This document shows positions 25,725 to 34,553 of a DNA stretch of 64,000 nt, piece after piece. The stretch comes from Clostridia bacterium (GTDB taxonomy: Bacteria; Bacillota; Clostridia; Oscillospirales; CAG-272): assembly GCA_017942005.1 (NCBI GenBank), contig JAGAVJ010000021.1:1-64000 (forward strand), given 5' to 3'. Each line of letters begins with the position of its first letter. The first letter of the stretch is position 1. Below the pieces are notes generated by a model that had not been told where the DNA came from, did no database searches, and saw nothing but the letters and a program-made list of their open reading frames with translations. Made by a program: the position numbers and the translations under genes.

Positions 25725-26729
25725 TTATGTAGAAGCCGCCTTGATATAGGACAGAATCCCGTTGGCAATTCCTTCGGCCGCACGCTCCCGCCATGCTTCA
25801 TCCAGCATATTCTGTGCATCTTCTTTATTTGTCACAAATCCGACCTCACACAAGACGCTCGGTACGGTAATTTCGCGGATAACATAATATGCCTCCGCTT
25901 CCTCCAACTGTCTGATGCGCGGCAGAACGGTGTTCTGGTCAAATGCAGCATAAAATTCATTTGCAATCGATGCGGACAGTGCTTCAGCGCCGCTGTTTCT
26001 CTTTTGGGACAACGCCTCTGCATTGCAGTAATACATCCGCATCCCGGAGATGTCCGGCTGATCCGGAATGCTGTCACAATGAATGGACACATACAAATCG
26101 ATATCCTGTCCGTTGGCAAGCGCGGCACGATCCTGCGGCTGCAACAGCACCAGACCTGTTTTCGGCATTTCCCCGCCAAGAGACGCGCTTTGCCGTCCGT
26201 CCACCGCATTGGTATCGTGTGTCATGTATACGGTAACGTGATTTTCCTCTAAAATTCTTTGTACCCGTGCGGTGATATCGAGATTGATTACAGCTTCATT
26301 GGTATCACCAAGCAGTGCAGAGGTTGTGCCGATATCGTCAAAACCGTGTCCGGCATCCAGCATGACCGCCCATGTATCCGTATATGTTAACACCTTATAC
26401 GGCGTCCCTGTCAGTGCGATCTCTTCTTTCTCTGATTTATCGGGATTGCTCGAAGCTTCCTGCTCACCAGAAACTTTTGATGATGTCTGCGCCGGAAACG
26501 TTTCGTTTGGTTCTTTTTCCACAGCCTGTGTTCCAATGCCCGCCATCCCGCCGTTTGGCTGCAATGCCGGCATCGCTTCTTCTTGATTTAACATCCAGGA
26601 AAGAAAAAATGCCGATGCAACCACAACCGCTGCAATCAGCACAACAGCAATGCACATATTGTGCACAAGGGTATTCTTCTGCCGCCGTGTTGTGCCAAGA
26701 TACACGCGGCGCGACCTTTTTTTCGCCAT
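25725..26729 (-). CDS. N-acetylmuramoyl-L-alanine amidase (Amidase_3)
   Basis: Membrane-anchored wall hydrolase of 334 aa that cuts the amide bond between MurNAc and the stem peptide. A basic N-terminus leads into one membrane segment (about 27-49), then a low-complexity linker, then the zinc amidase domain from about 130. Zinc and catalytic residues: His in MLDAGHGFDD, Glu in NEAVINLD, His in SIHCDSI and Glu in CEVGFVTN. The start at 26729 is supported by the SD-hairpin leader upstream; a longer frame from 26840 would translate the repeat. Confidence 0.9.
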   Translation of the reverse strand: MAKKRSRRVYLGTTRRQKNTLVHNMCIAVVLIAAVVVASAFFLSWMLNQEEAMPALQPNGGMAGIGTQAVEKEPNETFPAQTSSKVSGEQEASSNPDKSEKEEIALTGTPYKVLTYTDTWAVMLDAGHGFDDIGTTSALLGDTNEAVINLDITARVQRILEENHVTVYMTHDTNAVDGRQSASLGGEMPKTGLVLLQPQDRAALANGQDIDLYVSIHCDSIPDQPDISGMRMYYCNAEALSQKRNSGAEALSASIANEFYAAFDQNTVLPRIRQLEEAEAYYVIREITVPSVLCEVGFVTNKEDAQNMLDEAWRERAAEGIANGILSYIKAAST

Positions 26730-26775
26730 TATATAATAACCATGACTCCGCGCAAAGGCGAAGCCCCTCCTTTTA
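26730..26775 (-). promoter_or_regulatory. SD-hairpin leader of the amidase gene
   Basis: On the minus strand AAAAGGAGG (26774-26766), hairpin GGCTTCGC/GCGGAGTC (8 bp with two G-U pairs), then ATGGTTATTATATA before the ATG at 26729. Directly upstream lies a partial composite repeat. Confidence 0.6.
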
Positions 26776-26841
26776 TCCGGTTTAAAGTTTTTTGAAAAGG
26801 GCTTGGGGAAAATCTTTTTTTCCAAAAAAGTTTTCCCCATA
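26776..26841 (-). repeat. Composite repeat, left half, upstream of the amidase leader
   Basis: On the minus strand: ATGGGGAAAACTTTT, AAGATTTTCCCCAAG, TCAAAAAACTTTAAAC. The same order occurs at the left of 39841-40046 and 47679-47877 and, reversed, at 53783-53830. Confidence 0.75.
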
Positions 26842-26934
26842 AATGATTATAGCACAAAAATATGACACATGCATGAACAATTGTGTATGATTTGATTTCT
26901 CTCCTCGAAACCAAAGGAAAAATTGAAAAAAGAA

Positions 26935-26963
26935 TTGACAAACCATAAAAAAAAAGGTATACT
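26935..26963 (+). promoter_or_regulatory. Promoter of secD-secF
   Basis: TTGACA (26935-26940), 17-bp spacer, TATACT (26958-26963). Confidence 0.85.
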
Positions 26964-27009
26964 ATTATTATATGTAAAACATATCCAAAAGAAAGGATTA
27001 TATCAAATT

Positions 27010-28320
27010 ATGGCAAAACATGCAGCGGGCTTTGTGCTCGCGATTCTGCTGATTGCCGCTGTGGTGGTCGTTGCGCTGATCGGCGTTGGCCCCATCAACG
27101 GTATTCTTGATGAAAACGGTGTCCGTAAGGGTCTTGACCTTGTCGGCGGCTCCGTCATCGTATATGAAGCAGACCTTACAGAAGAACCCACAGCGGAGGA
27201 ACTGGCTTCCAATATGGCTGCTGTTCAAAGTATGATGGTCAACCGTCTGACCACACTCGGGTATACGGAGGCAACGGTCACACTCTCCGGTGACAGACGC
27301 GTCCGCATTGAAATTCCGGCTATCAGTGACCCGGAAGCCGCATCGCAGATGCTTGGCTCCACAGCAAAGCTGGAATTTTTGAATGCAGAGGGCGACGTCG
27401 TTTTAGAGGGCAGCGATGTCAAAAAAGCGCTTTCCTCTTATGGCGATCCCACCGGAAAAGGCATTCCGCAGTATTACGTAACATTGGAATTCCAGTCAAG
27501 CGCGGTTGAAAAATTCGCAGAAGCAACGAGAAATGCTTCCGACGCGGCACATGTCAATTCCCGTACCAACTATATTTCTATCGTGCTGGACGGTGAAGAA
27601 CTTTCATCTCCGTTTGTACATGAGGAACTGCGCAATGAGTCCTGTGTCATTACCGGCAATTTCAACCAGGAACGCGCAGAATGGCTGGCGTCCATCATCA
27701 CCTCCGGTCAGCTGCCGTTCGCATTAAAGGAAGTGCAGCTGGAATCCATCGGTCCAACCCTCGGTGAAAAAGCGCTTTCCACCTCTGTTACCGCCGGCGC
27801 CATCGGTATTTTCCTCGTCATGATCTTTATGACCGCCTTCTACCGTCTGCCCGGTTTTGTTTCCGCAATCGCACTCTGTTGCTATGTGGGAATTGTCGGC
27901 GTTATCATCTGCGTCTCCAAGGTCAACCTGTCTCTGCCCGGTATCGCCGGAATTATTCTTTCCGTTGGTATGGCAATTGACGCAAATGTCATTATCTTTG
28001 AACGCATCAAAGAGGAGCTGCGTGCCGGCAAATCCACCAATGCCGCGTTCCATGCCGGATTTAAAAATGCGTTCACCTCTATCATTGACTCCAACATCAC
28101 AACCTTGATTGCCGTTATCGTCCTGATTGTCTTCGGTACCGGTTCGATTGTCGGCTTTGCACAGACGCTGTTAATTGGTGTTCTTGTTTCCATGTTTACC
28201 GCACTTGTCGTCACACGGTTCTTCCTTGCACGGCTGGTGGGTATGCATATCACCAACCCTAAACAATGGGGTATGACCAAAAAGGATATGGCAAAACGGA
28301 AGGAGGCGCTGCATCAATGA
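27010..28320 (+). CDS. secD: Protein translocase subunit SecD
   Basis: Membrane protein of 436 aa, the RND-type accessory of the Sec translocon that helps to pull secreted proteins across using the proton gradient. One N-terminal membrane helix, then GLDLVGG and the periplasm-type P1 domain (about 40-255), then five helices with IAGIILSVGMAIDANVIIFE, the conserved TM4 region carrying the key Asp. AGAAAGGA precedes the ATG. It overlaps the secF start by 4 nt. Confidence 0.95.
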   Translation: MAKHAAGFVLAILLIAAVVVVALIGVGPINGILDENGVRKGLDLVGGSVIVYEADLTEEPTAEELASNMAAVQSMMVNRLTTLGYTEATVTLSGDRRVRIEIPAISDPEAASQMLGSTAKLEFLNAEGDVVLEGSDVKKALSSYGDPTGKGIPQYYVTLEFQSSAVEKFAEATRNASDAAHVNSRTNYISIVLDGEELSSPFVHEELRNESCVITGNFNQERAEWLASIITSGQLPFALKEVQLESIGPTLGEKALSTSVTAGAIGIFLVMIFMTAFYRLPGFVSAIALCCYVGIVGVIICVSKVNLSLPGIAGIILSVGMAIDANVIIFERIKEELRAGKSTNAAFHAGFKNAFTSIIDSNITTLIAVIVLIVFGTGSIVGFAQTLLIGVLVSMFTALVVTRFFLARLVGMHITNPKQWGMTKKDMAKRKEALHQ

Positions 28321-29317
28321 ACAACAACATTTATGATGTAACTACCATTACGACCAGTGCTCCGACCGGTACCCAAAGCTCCGGCAGCGGCAAAACAAAC
28401 GGAAACAGAACCGTATTCCATTCACTGCCCTGCGCAAGAAATTCTTGATTTTCACCCTGGTCTGTTTTGTGCTGGGACTGATTACAATCGGTATCCGCGG
28501 ATTTGCGTGGGACACCGACTTTATCGGCGGCACCTCTATGCAGATCAACATCGGAACGCCGTTAAGTGCGGATGATCTTGCCGATATCACTGCCATTACA
28601 GAAGGCATCATTGCAAAAAAGGTATCTGCCGTACAGAAAACCGGCGACAATGGGGAACAGGTACTCATCAAGTGTACCGAAATTGATACCACCATGCGTG
28701 ACGAAATCTTTGAAGCGCTGCGCGAAAAGTACCATCTCACTGATGAAGACCGTCTGAATGTCACCTCCATCGGCGCATCCATTTCCGCAGATTTCCGGCG
28801 TGCCGGCATTACCTCCATTACACTGGCAGTCATTTTGATGCTTGTCTATATCACCATCCGGTTTGATTTGAAATCCGGTCTTGCCGCTGTTATCTGTCTG
28901 GCGCACGATCTGTTCTTCATGCTGACTGCCTATTCTCTGCTCCAGCTGCCGATGAACTCCAACATCATTGCCGCGCTTCTGACCATCCTCGGTTACTCGA
29001 TCAACGCAACCATCATTGTGTTTGACCGTGTGCGTGAGAATATCAAGCTGTATCCGAAAAATTCCTTTGATCAGAACATTGATCTCTCCGTCAACCAGAC
29101 TCTGCTTCGTTCCATCAATACCACCATTACCACACTGCTCACCATTGTGATGATCTTTATTTTCGGTGTGCAGTCCATAAGACAGTTCATTCTGCCGCTG
29201 ATCATCGGTATCATTGCAGGTCTGTACTCTTCTGTTTGCCTTGCAGGCAATGTCTGGGCACTGCTGCAAAACCACAGTACAAAAAACGCAAAAAAGAAAA
29301 AGAATACAGATAATTGA
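28317..29317 (+). CDS. secF: Protein translocase subunit SecF, with an apparent N-terminal frameshift
   Basis: Partner of SecD. The main part (from 28445, 290 aa) has the SecF features DTDFIGGTSM, then helices with LGYSINATIIVFDRVREN. Translation should begin at the ATG at 28317, which overlaps the secD stop, but that frame stops at 28448. Adding one A to the AAAA run at 28392-28395 would join both parts into a continuous protein reading GSGKNKRKQNRIPFTALRK before the first helix. The alternatives are a TTG start at 28445 with no visible ribosome-binding site, an assembly error, slippage on the A run or a real inactivating deletion. Confidence 0.85.
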
Positions 29318-29318
29318 G

Positions 29319-29398
29319 TACGATGAGGAGGTGCTTTTTGAAAAAAGCGCCTCCTCAAACTCCTCCGCAAAAACTTTTAACCAACAAAATATCATAAC
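29319..29398 (-). repeat. Composite repeat, right half, after secF
   Basis: Minus strand: AAAGTTTTTGCGGAGGAG, TTTGAGGAGG, then the hairpin GAGGAGGCGCTTTTTT/AAAAAGCACCTCCTC. It matches the right end of 39841-40046 and 47679-47877. Confidence 0.8.
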
Positions 29399-29406
29399 AA
29401 ACCAAT

Positions 29407-29453
29407 AAAAGGGGCTGCTGCAAGTTTTCAAGTTGCAGCAGCCCCTTTTGTTT
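29407..29453. terminator. GGGGCTGCTGCAA palindrome, bidirectional terminator
   Basis: AAAAGGGGCTGCTGCAA pairs with TTGCAGCAGCCCCTTTT between the convergent secF and sigma-factor genes, with A- and T-runs on the flanks. Confidence 0.85.
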
Positions 29454-29460
29454 GTACTGT

Positions 29461-31107
29461 TTAAAAAGCATCGTTTATGATCATGGTTGTCAAATACGCG
29501 CGTTGTTCTGCTGTCGGTGTTTTCAACTTGCCGTTTTTCAGCAGTGCGGTGATGCAGTGCAGAAGGAACCAGCCGTCAGAATAAAACAGAAACTGAAGCT
29601 CATATTCTTTTATCTTCCGCAGATGCACCGGAACAGAATCCAGCACTGCCTTTACATAGTCTGTTTTCAATGTGTCAAAGTCCGCCTGATGCACTTTTTT
29701 TAAATGCGTTCCAATCGCAAGCAATTGTTCCCGAATCCCCTTATTTGTTAAAATTACAGCCTGCCACGAGGTCTGATATTCTCCATTATCATTTACGGCG
29801 GTCGTCATATACCCCTTCTCACAAAGCCATGTATAGTCTTCTTTTGATAAACGGTGTTCCATATCTCTTGCATACAGTGACAGCACACGGCCTGCATCCT
29901 CAGAATACGTCTGGAAATCATTGTCACGATTTGACCATTCTGAGTTAATCCGCCAAAGGATCCGTGTATCAACACCTCTCCACATAGGACCGCACCAATT
30001 CTTCATGTATACATAATCTTCCGGGAGAGTTGTGTTCTCCGATACAACCGATGCATGAAAAATATTATGCGCACCGTCCGGTCGGAGAGTTGCCGCCTCT
30101 TCAAAAGAAACGTTGTTTTCCATCAGCTCCTCGCCTGACCAAGCCGCAATATAAGGGATCAATGACCACAGAATAAAATTGCGGTCCGTACTTTTACAAA
30201 CAATATTCGGACTTTCTAAAATGTCAGAAGACACCAGCGCATCATATAGATCATTTGCATACAGCGTCACTGCTTTCCGATACATCTCATTTTGCATGAC
30301 AAGCAATTCCGCTGTCGGCTCGTCTATGACAAAATTGGCAATATAAGCCCCATTCTGTTCCTTGAGAAGACCATATTCTTCCAGAAATTTCGCTTCGGAT
30401 TCCACATACACCGGGGAAACGCCGAGTGCGTCGGCAATTTCATTGACAGTCATTGCATTCCTGCGAACACAATAACAAATATTCTGCGGCAGTGCGGAAT
30501 GGAAGATGTCATCTGGGGACTTGGTTCCGCTGGAACCGTTGATGCCAATGGAGTGAAACTTAATCGGGTAGAATTTCAATTCACTTGTGTTTCTCATGGT
30601 GTCCATACCTTTCTTTAACTCTTTTTTGGCTTCAAACAAGTGCCACTTGACTGTACCAATCGGAATATGAAGCATATCTGCAATTTCTGCCTGTCTGCGT
30701 TTTTCAAAATAATACGCAATCACAATGCGTCTTTGCAGCCGGGACAGGTATGCAATTTCTTTTTGCAAACGGCAAAGCTCGTCCGCGCTGCCGTCTTCAT
30801 CAAACAGCGACTCTGGGTCGGCAATCTGCTCTGCAACTGCATCGATGGAAACACCGATGATGCTTTTGGCAGTATCGCGGTAATAATTGCTCAGCATGTG
30901 ATGCGCTACCGTCCAGATGAATTTTCCCATATCCGCAATATCGTCACGGACAAGCAGCGCACGAAACGCACGGATGGCAATCTCCTGCGACAAATCCTGT
31001 GCATCCTGCAGGTTTTTGCATCGTTTCAAAGCAAATCCGAAAATCGGCTTGAGATATTCCGTTATGATTGTTTCTACATCTTTTCTGTCCACTTGTTTGT
31101 ACCTCAT
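29461..31107 (-). CDS. ECF-like sigma factor with a long C-terminal extension
   Basis: Protein of 548 aa. Residues about 10-80 look like sigma region 2 (DAQDLSQEIAIRAFRALL) and 110-170 like region 4 (LQRRIVIAYYFEKRRQAEIA, then HIPIGTVKWHLFEAKKEL). Normal ECF factors end near 170-190 aa; here about 370 residues follow. Residues about 205-265 resemble a winged helix (AMTVNEIADALGVSPVYVE, then FLEEYGLL), and the remainder is unrecognised. The tail may sense a signal in place of an anti-sigma factor; this is inference. No clear ribosome-binding site is visible; a 12-bp palindrome TGAAAGCTTTCA (31108-31119) abuts the start. Confidence 0.78.
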   Translation of the reverse strand: MRYKQVDRKDVETIITEYLKPIFGFALKRCKNLQDAQDLSQEIAIRAFRALLVRDDIADMGKFIWTVAHHMLSNYYRDTAKSIIGVSIDAVAEQIADPESLFDEDGSADELCRLQKEIAYLSRLQRRIVIAYYFEKRRQAEIADMLHIPIGTVKWHLFEAKKELKKGMDTMRNTSELKFYPIKFHSIGINGSSGTKSPDDIFHSALPQNICYCVRRNAMTVNEIADALGVSPVYVESEAKFLEEYGLLKEQNGAYIANFVIDEPTAELLVMQNEMYRKAVTLYANDLYDALVSSDILESPNIVCKSTDRNFILWSLIPYIAAWSGEELMENNVSFEEAATLRPDGAHNIFHASVVSENTTLPEDYVYMKNWCGPMWRGVDTRILWRINSEWSNRDNDFQTYSEDAGRVLSLYARDMEHRLSKEDYTWLCEKGYMTTAVNDNGEYQTSWQAVILTNKGIREQLLAIGTHLKKVHQADFDTLKTDYVKAVLDSVPVHLRKIKEYELQFLFYSDGWFLLHCITALLKNGKLKTPTAEQRAYLTTMIINDAF

Positions 31108-31188
31108 TGAAAGCTTTCACTCATATAGACACGCATTTCTCAAAAGGTTGGCAGTTTTATAAGAATTCTTATTAAAAAATTTTGTTTC

Positions 31189-31563
31189 TTACTTCATTAA
31201 TTCATCGGTCAGCCGCATGATCTCCGGCGCCAGCTTCTCACGGCGTTTTTTGGTAATATGAGAATACAGCGGATATGCAGACGCCACACCAGCCATACCG
31301 ATGATGCCGATAACAATGCCCGGAATCAATAAATCTTCCATCCAGACCATGCAGCAGCACATACCAACACCCATAATCAAGGTACTGATAATTCCAACAA
31401 TCAGAGCGACCATCGTACCAGGCTTGGTTGCACTTTCATCCAGCCGGCGCAGCTGCTCCATTTTATCTTCTTCTTTTGGGATGTATTTTTCTCGTATCTT
31501 CTTGATTTCCGATTGCTGGCTTGCGGAATAGTTATAGGTAAAGGTTTCTTTTTTATCTTCCAC
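31189..31563 (-). CDS. Small two-helix membrane protein
   Basis: Protein of 124 aa with a GTG start (AAGGAG 10 nt upstream). The N-terminal third is charged, followed by two membrane segments (about 52-73 and 80-99) and a basic tail. The stretch GVGMCCCMVWMEDLLIPGIV closely resembles GVGMCMTMVWEGLMVQGIIV in the protein encoded at 34866-35243. It is the last gene behind the two-component operon. Function unknown. Confidence 0.75.
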   Translation of the reverse strand: MEDKKETFTYNYSASQQSEIKKIREKYIPKEEDKMEQLRRLDESATKPGTMVALIVGIISTLIMGVGMCCCMVWMEDLLIPGIVIGIIGMAGVASAYPLYSHITKKRREKLAPEIMRLTDELMK

Positions 31564-31651
31564 TTTGAGTTGCTCCTTTTTGGATGTATACAGATTCTAT
31601 CGTTTTATTATCTATAAACGTGAAAGAGTTGTTTCAGAATTACAAAACTTT

Positions 31652-31760
31652 CATTTTTATGACCATAACTTCGCGAAAGCGAAGTTTTCCTTTCCAATGT
31701 GGAATTGTGACGTAAGTCACAAAACACGGTATGAGAAATCATTTATATTGATTTCTCATA
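31652..31760 (-). repeat. Complete SD-hairpin leader element without a normal gene
   Basis: In minus-strand order: stem ATGAGAAATCA/TGATTTCTCAT, then CCGTGTTTTGTGAC with hairpin TTGTGAC/GTCACAA, ACAATTCCACAT, SD AAAGGA (31693-31688), hairpin AACTTCGC-tttc-GCGAAGTT (31686-31667), ATGGTCATAAAA, and an ATG at 31654 that opens only four codons. It lies between two genes of the two-component cluster and shows that the element can exist apart from a gene. Confidence 0.6.
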
Positions 31761-31773
31761 AAGATATTATCTT

Positions 31774-32664
31774 TCAAACTTTCAGCTGCCTTCCGGAATG
31801 GAGAATCATAAATAACGCCATCCCCAATACGATCACACAAACTCCGCCGCCGACCGCCCCCGTCATAACTGACCGGAAATACGGCGCTTCATTCCCGCCG
31901 AACTGAGCCAGCATTGCGGTGGTCAGCGAAAGCATGGAAACCATCGCCGCCACAAGATTGATTGCCTTCGCTGCCGACAGGATAGGACTGCCGTGTTTTC
32001 TGAATTTTATAAGGTTGATCACAGCTGTTACAGTAATATAAAAGGTATATGCTGCCATCGCATAAATCAGCAGCCCCGGATAATCGTATCCCCGGTTCTG
32101 ATGTACAATCAGCACAACAATTCCGGCAAGTGCCTGATTCATGAGCAGCAGTACAATGCCGCAGAAGCGGTACTGCCGCCATTCGGAGAACAAATCCACC
32201 CCTATTGTCTTTCTGCTGACATGCCGAAGCAGTAACAATCGCATGACAGCCAGCAGGATATAGTACACCGATAGGGTAATAAACCATACCGAACCGTACA
32301 GAATACCGGAAACCATTTTCATGACAGCATACAGCATGTTAATGACAAAACTCGGATACAGGGATACCTCAGCACGAAATGCCACATCGGTGATATACCG
32401 TCCGCCGATGGGATGTGCCAGAAGTTTTTTTACAAGAGGGTGATTGTCAATGCCGCCGCGGATGATCTTTACAACACGGATCACCCCGGTTGTTGTAATT
32501 CCCATCGCATAAGCGGACAGCCCATACGATACATATGCAATGGGTCCTTCAATCCCCATACCAAGAACGTAAAACACAAGAATAAAGGACGGCAGCACAA
32601 TCAGAATTGTTGCCATTGGCTTCAAGAAAAACAGCTTTTTCAGGATATGCTTGAATCGTTCCAT
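31774..32664 (-). CDS. Polytopic membrane protein linked to the two-component system
   Basis: Protein of 296 aa with about eight hydrophobic segments beginning at residues 19-36. I do not recognise a family. Its start overlaps the histidine-kinase end by 25 nt, so the two are co-translated; this suggests a sensory partner or a target of the system. FRKHGSPILSAAKAINLVAA in the C-terminal half is a conserved-looking cytoplasmic loop followed by a helix. Confidence 0.78.
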   Translation of the reverse strand: MERFKHILKKLFFLKPMATILIVLPSFILVFYVLGMGIEGPIAYVSYGLSAYAMGITTTGVIRVVKIIRGGIDNHPLVKKLLAHPIGGRYITDVAFRAEVSLYPSFVINMLYAVMKMVSGILYGSVWFITLSVYYILLAVMRLLLLRHVSRKTIGVDLFSEWRQYRFCGIVLLLMNQALAGIVVLIVHQNRGYDYPGLLIYAMAAYTFYITVTAVINLIKFRKHGSPILSAAKAINLVAAMVSMLSLTTAMLAQFGGNEAPYFRSVMTGAVGGGVCVIVLGMALFMILHSGRQLKV

Positions 32665-33749
32665 AAACTCCTTCTCCTGAGTTTTACTGTAAATATACTG
32701 CCTTTGCCTACTTCACTTTCCACAGAAATGTCGCTGCCGATAATATCCATGACCCGCTTGACAAGGGCAAGCCCAAGACCGTTGCCTTTGGTCGCGTGGG
32801 AGGTATCTCCCTGATAAAATTTTTCAAAAATATGTGCACCTGTTTCAGGACTGATTCCGCATCCGGTATCCGATACTTTTACAATGGCAAATTCACCTTC
32901 TGTTTTCACGGACAAAGAGATGGTTCCGCCAGGTTCGGTAAATTTTACAGCATTGGAAAACAGGTTGTTCCAAACCAGAGAAAGCATCTCCGCGTCGGCG
33001 CTGACGGTCACATTTTCCTCAATATCCGTTTCAATTTCTAAATTCTTCTTCTCCCATGCATCTTCAAACAAAAGCAGACATTCACAGAGCTGTTCACTTA
33101 AATCATAATCGGTTGTGTTCGGGTAGATTTCCTGATTTTCCAGCTTGTTCAGCTTTAAAATGTTGGTAATCAGATTGGCAAGACTGCGGGAAGCATCTGT
33201 AATTTCTTTTGCATACTCCAGTCGTTTTTCTTTGGACAAATTCGTTTCTTGTAACATGGTACCGTAATTCTGAATGACAGCCAGCGGTGTTTTTAATTCG
33301 TGAGAAACATTGGCGATAAAGTCGGTGCGAAGCGTTTCCATGCCGGACAATTCTTCTGTCATTCGATTAAAATAGTCGATAATGATATTGAAGCCATCCT
33401 GCGGATCCAACGTATTCAAATGCTGTATTCGCACGGAAAAATCACCGTTCATCACCTTTTCAGCGGCGTCTGCAATGCGCCGCACCGGTCTGCCGATCAT
33501 AATTTTGCGGCGGATTCCGTCTATGACCGTACACAAAAAGCTGATCAGCACGACATTGAAAAAGGTAGCCTTGGCGGCCTGTTCAATCCATGTTTCGGTC
33601 AGTGCAACCCCCATATTTTTTGCCATGATATTTAAAAACAACAGCATACAGCAGGTCACAACAAAGGACATCAGCAAAAAGAATACGATATACCGCCGCA
33701 GGGAAAACAGCCACCACAGGGCGATTTCGTTCTTGCTGCGCGCCTTCAT
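32640..33749 (-). CDS. Sensor histidine kinase
   Basis: Protein of 369 aa. Two membrane segments (about 20-42 and 62-79) with a very short outside loop, then a HAMP-like region (about 80-135), the dimerisation domain with the phospho-accepting His150 in VSHELKTPLAV, and the ATPase domain with N box WNNLFSNAVKFT, VSDTGCGISPETG and GNGLGLALVKRV. The small external part suggests sensing in or at the membrane. It overlaps the response-regulator gene by 4 nt. Confidence 0.93.
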   Translation of the reverse strand: MKARSKNEIALWWLFSLRRYIVFFLLMSFVVTCCMLLFLNIMAKNMGVALTETWIEQAAKATFFNVVLISFLCTVIDGIRRKIMIGRPVRRIADAAEKVMNGDFSVRIQHLNTLDPQDGFNIIIDYFNRMTEELSGMETLRTDFIANVSHELKTPLAVIQNYGTMLQETNLSKEKRLEYAKEITDASRSLANLITNILKLNKLENQEIYPNTTDYDLSEQLCECLLLFEDAWEKKNLEIETDIEENVTVSADAEMLSLVWNNLFSNAVKFTEPGGTISLSVKTEGEFAIVKVSDTGCGISPETGAHIFEKFYQGDTSHATKGNGLGLALVKRVMDIIGSDISVESEVGKGSIFTVKLRRRSLWNDSSIS

Positions 33750-34420
33750 TTCAGCACCGCCTTGTAGCCCAGACCGTGAACGGTAACGATTTCAAATGCC
33801 TCACATGCCGAAAATTTATTCCGCAGCTTTGTCATATACACATCTACCGTGCGCAGACCGGAGGAGGTATCGCCATCCCAAAACTCATCCATCAGCTGGG
33901 AACGGGTAAAGGTTTTTTTCGGATAAGAGAGCAGCTTATAGATTAAGTTGAATTCTCGCACGGTCAGCGGGATTTCCTCTTCCCCCAGATATGCCGTGTG
34001 TTCTTCGGCATCCAATACCAAATCTCCAATTTCCAGCTTGCGGCTGCTGGCAATTTTTGCACGGCGTAGCAGCGCGCCGATCCGAAGCAGCAGCTCATCC
34101 AAGTCAATCGGCTTTGCCATATAATCGTCGATACCAGCTTTGAAGCCGCGCTGTTTGGCGGCAAAATCATCCCGTGCCGTCATAAAAAGAATGGGAATGT
34201 CCTGATTCAATTCCCGTATCGTTTTGGCAAACTCGAAACCGTCGATTTCCGGCATCATAATGTCGGAAATAATCATGTCAAACAGAGTTCCGCCGTACAT
34301 GGCATCGTATGCTTCGTTTGCACTAAGACAGCCTGTCGTTTCATAACCGTTCTGATTCAAATAAGAGCGGACCGTTTTGTTCAGTGCTCTGTCGTCCTCT
34401 ACCACCAATATCTTAAACAT
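33746..34420 (-). CDS. OmpR-family response regulator
   Basis: Protein of 224 aa. The receiver domain has VVEDD at 7-10, phospho-accepting Asp53 in SDIMMPEIDG, the switch Thr in FMTARDD and the Lys in YMAKPIDLDELL. The winged-helix domain (about 130-224) ends with TVDVYMTKLRNKF and VHGLGYKAV. GGAGGT lies 7 nt upstream of the ATG. First gene of the cluster, before the kinase and the membrane protein. Confidence 0.94.
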   Translation of the reverse strand: MFKILVVEDDRALNKTVRSYLNQNGYETTGCLSANEAYDAMYGGTLFDMIISDIMMPEIDGFEFAKTIRELNQDIPILFMTARDDFAAKQRGFKAGIDDYMAKPIDLDELLLRIGALLRRAKIASSRKLEIGDLVLDAEEHTAYLGEEEIPLTVREFNLIYKLLSYPKKTFTRSQLMDEFWDGDTSSGLRTVDVYMTKLRNKFSACEAFEIVTVHGLGYKAVLK

Positions 34421-34510
34421 GGGTCATACCTCCATGGTTTTTTCTTTCATTATATCACCCAAATGTTAAAGTTTTGTTTGCATTTTGCGGTTTCTGAAAA
34501 TTTTTTCAAA

Positions 34511-34545
34511 AAAGGACTGCTGCACATAAAGTGCGACAGCCCCAT
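34511..34545 (-). terminator. Terminator after the YKKIEDSV-repeat protein gene
   Basis: GGACTGCTGCAC pairs with GTGCGACAGCCC; a variant of the GGGGCTGTTGC family, in the position of a terminator for the gene ending at 34554. Confidence 0.65.
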
Positions 34546-34553
34546 AAAATGTT

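Noticed and set aside
28317..28448. Programmed -1 frameshift in secF
   Set aside because: No canonical slippery heptamer in the right phase and no clear downstream stimulator; a single-base deletion or sequencing error explains the data more simply.
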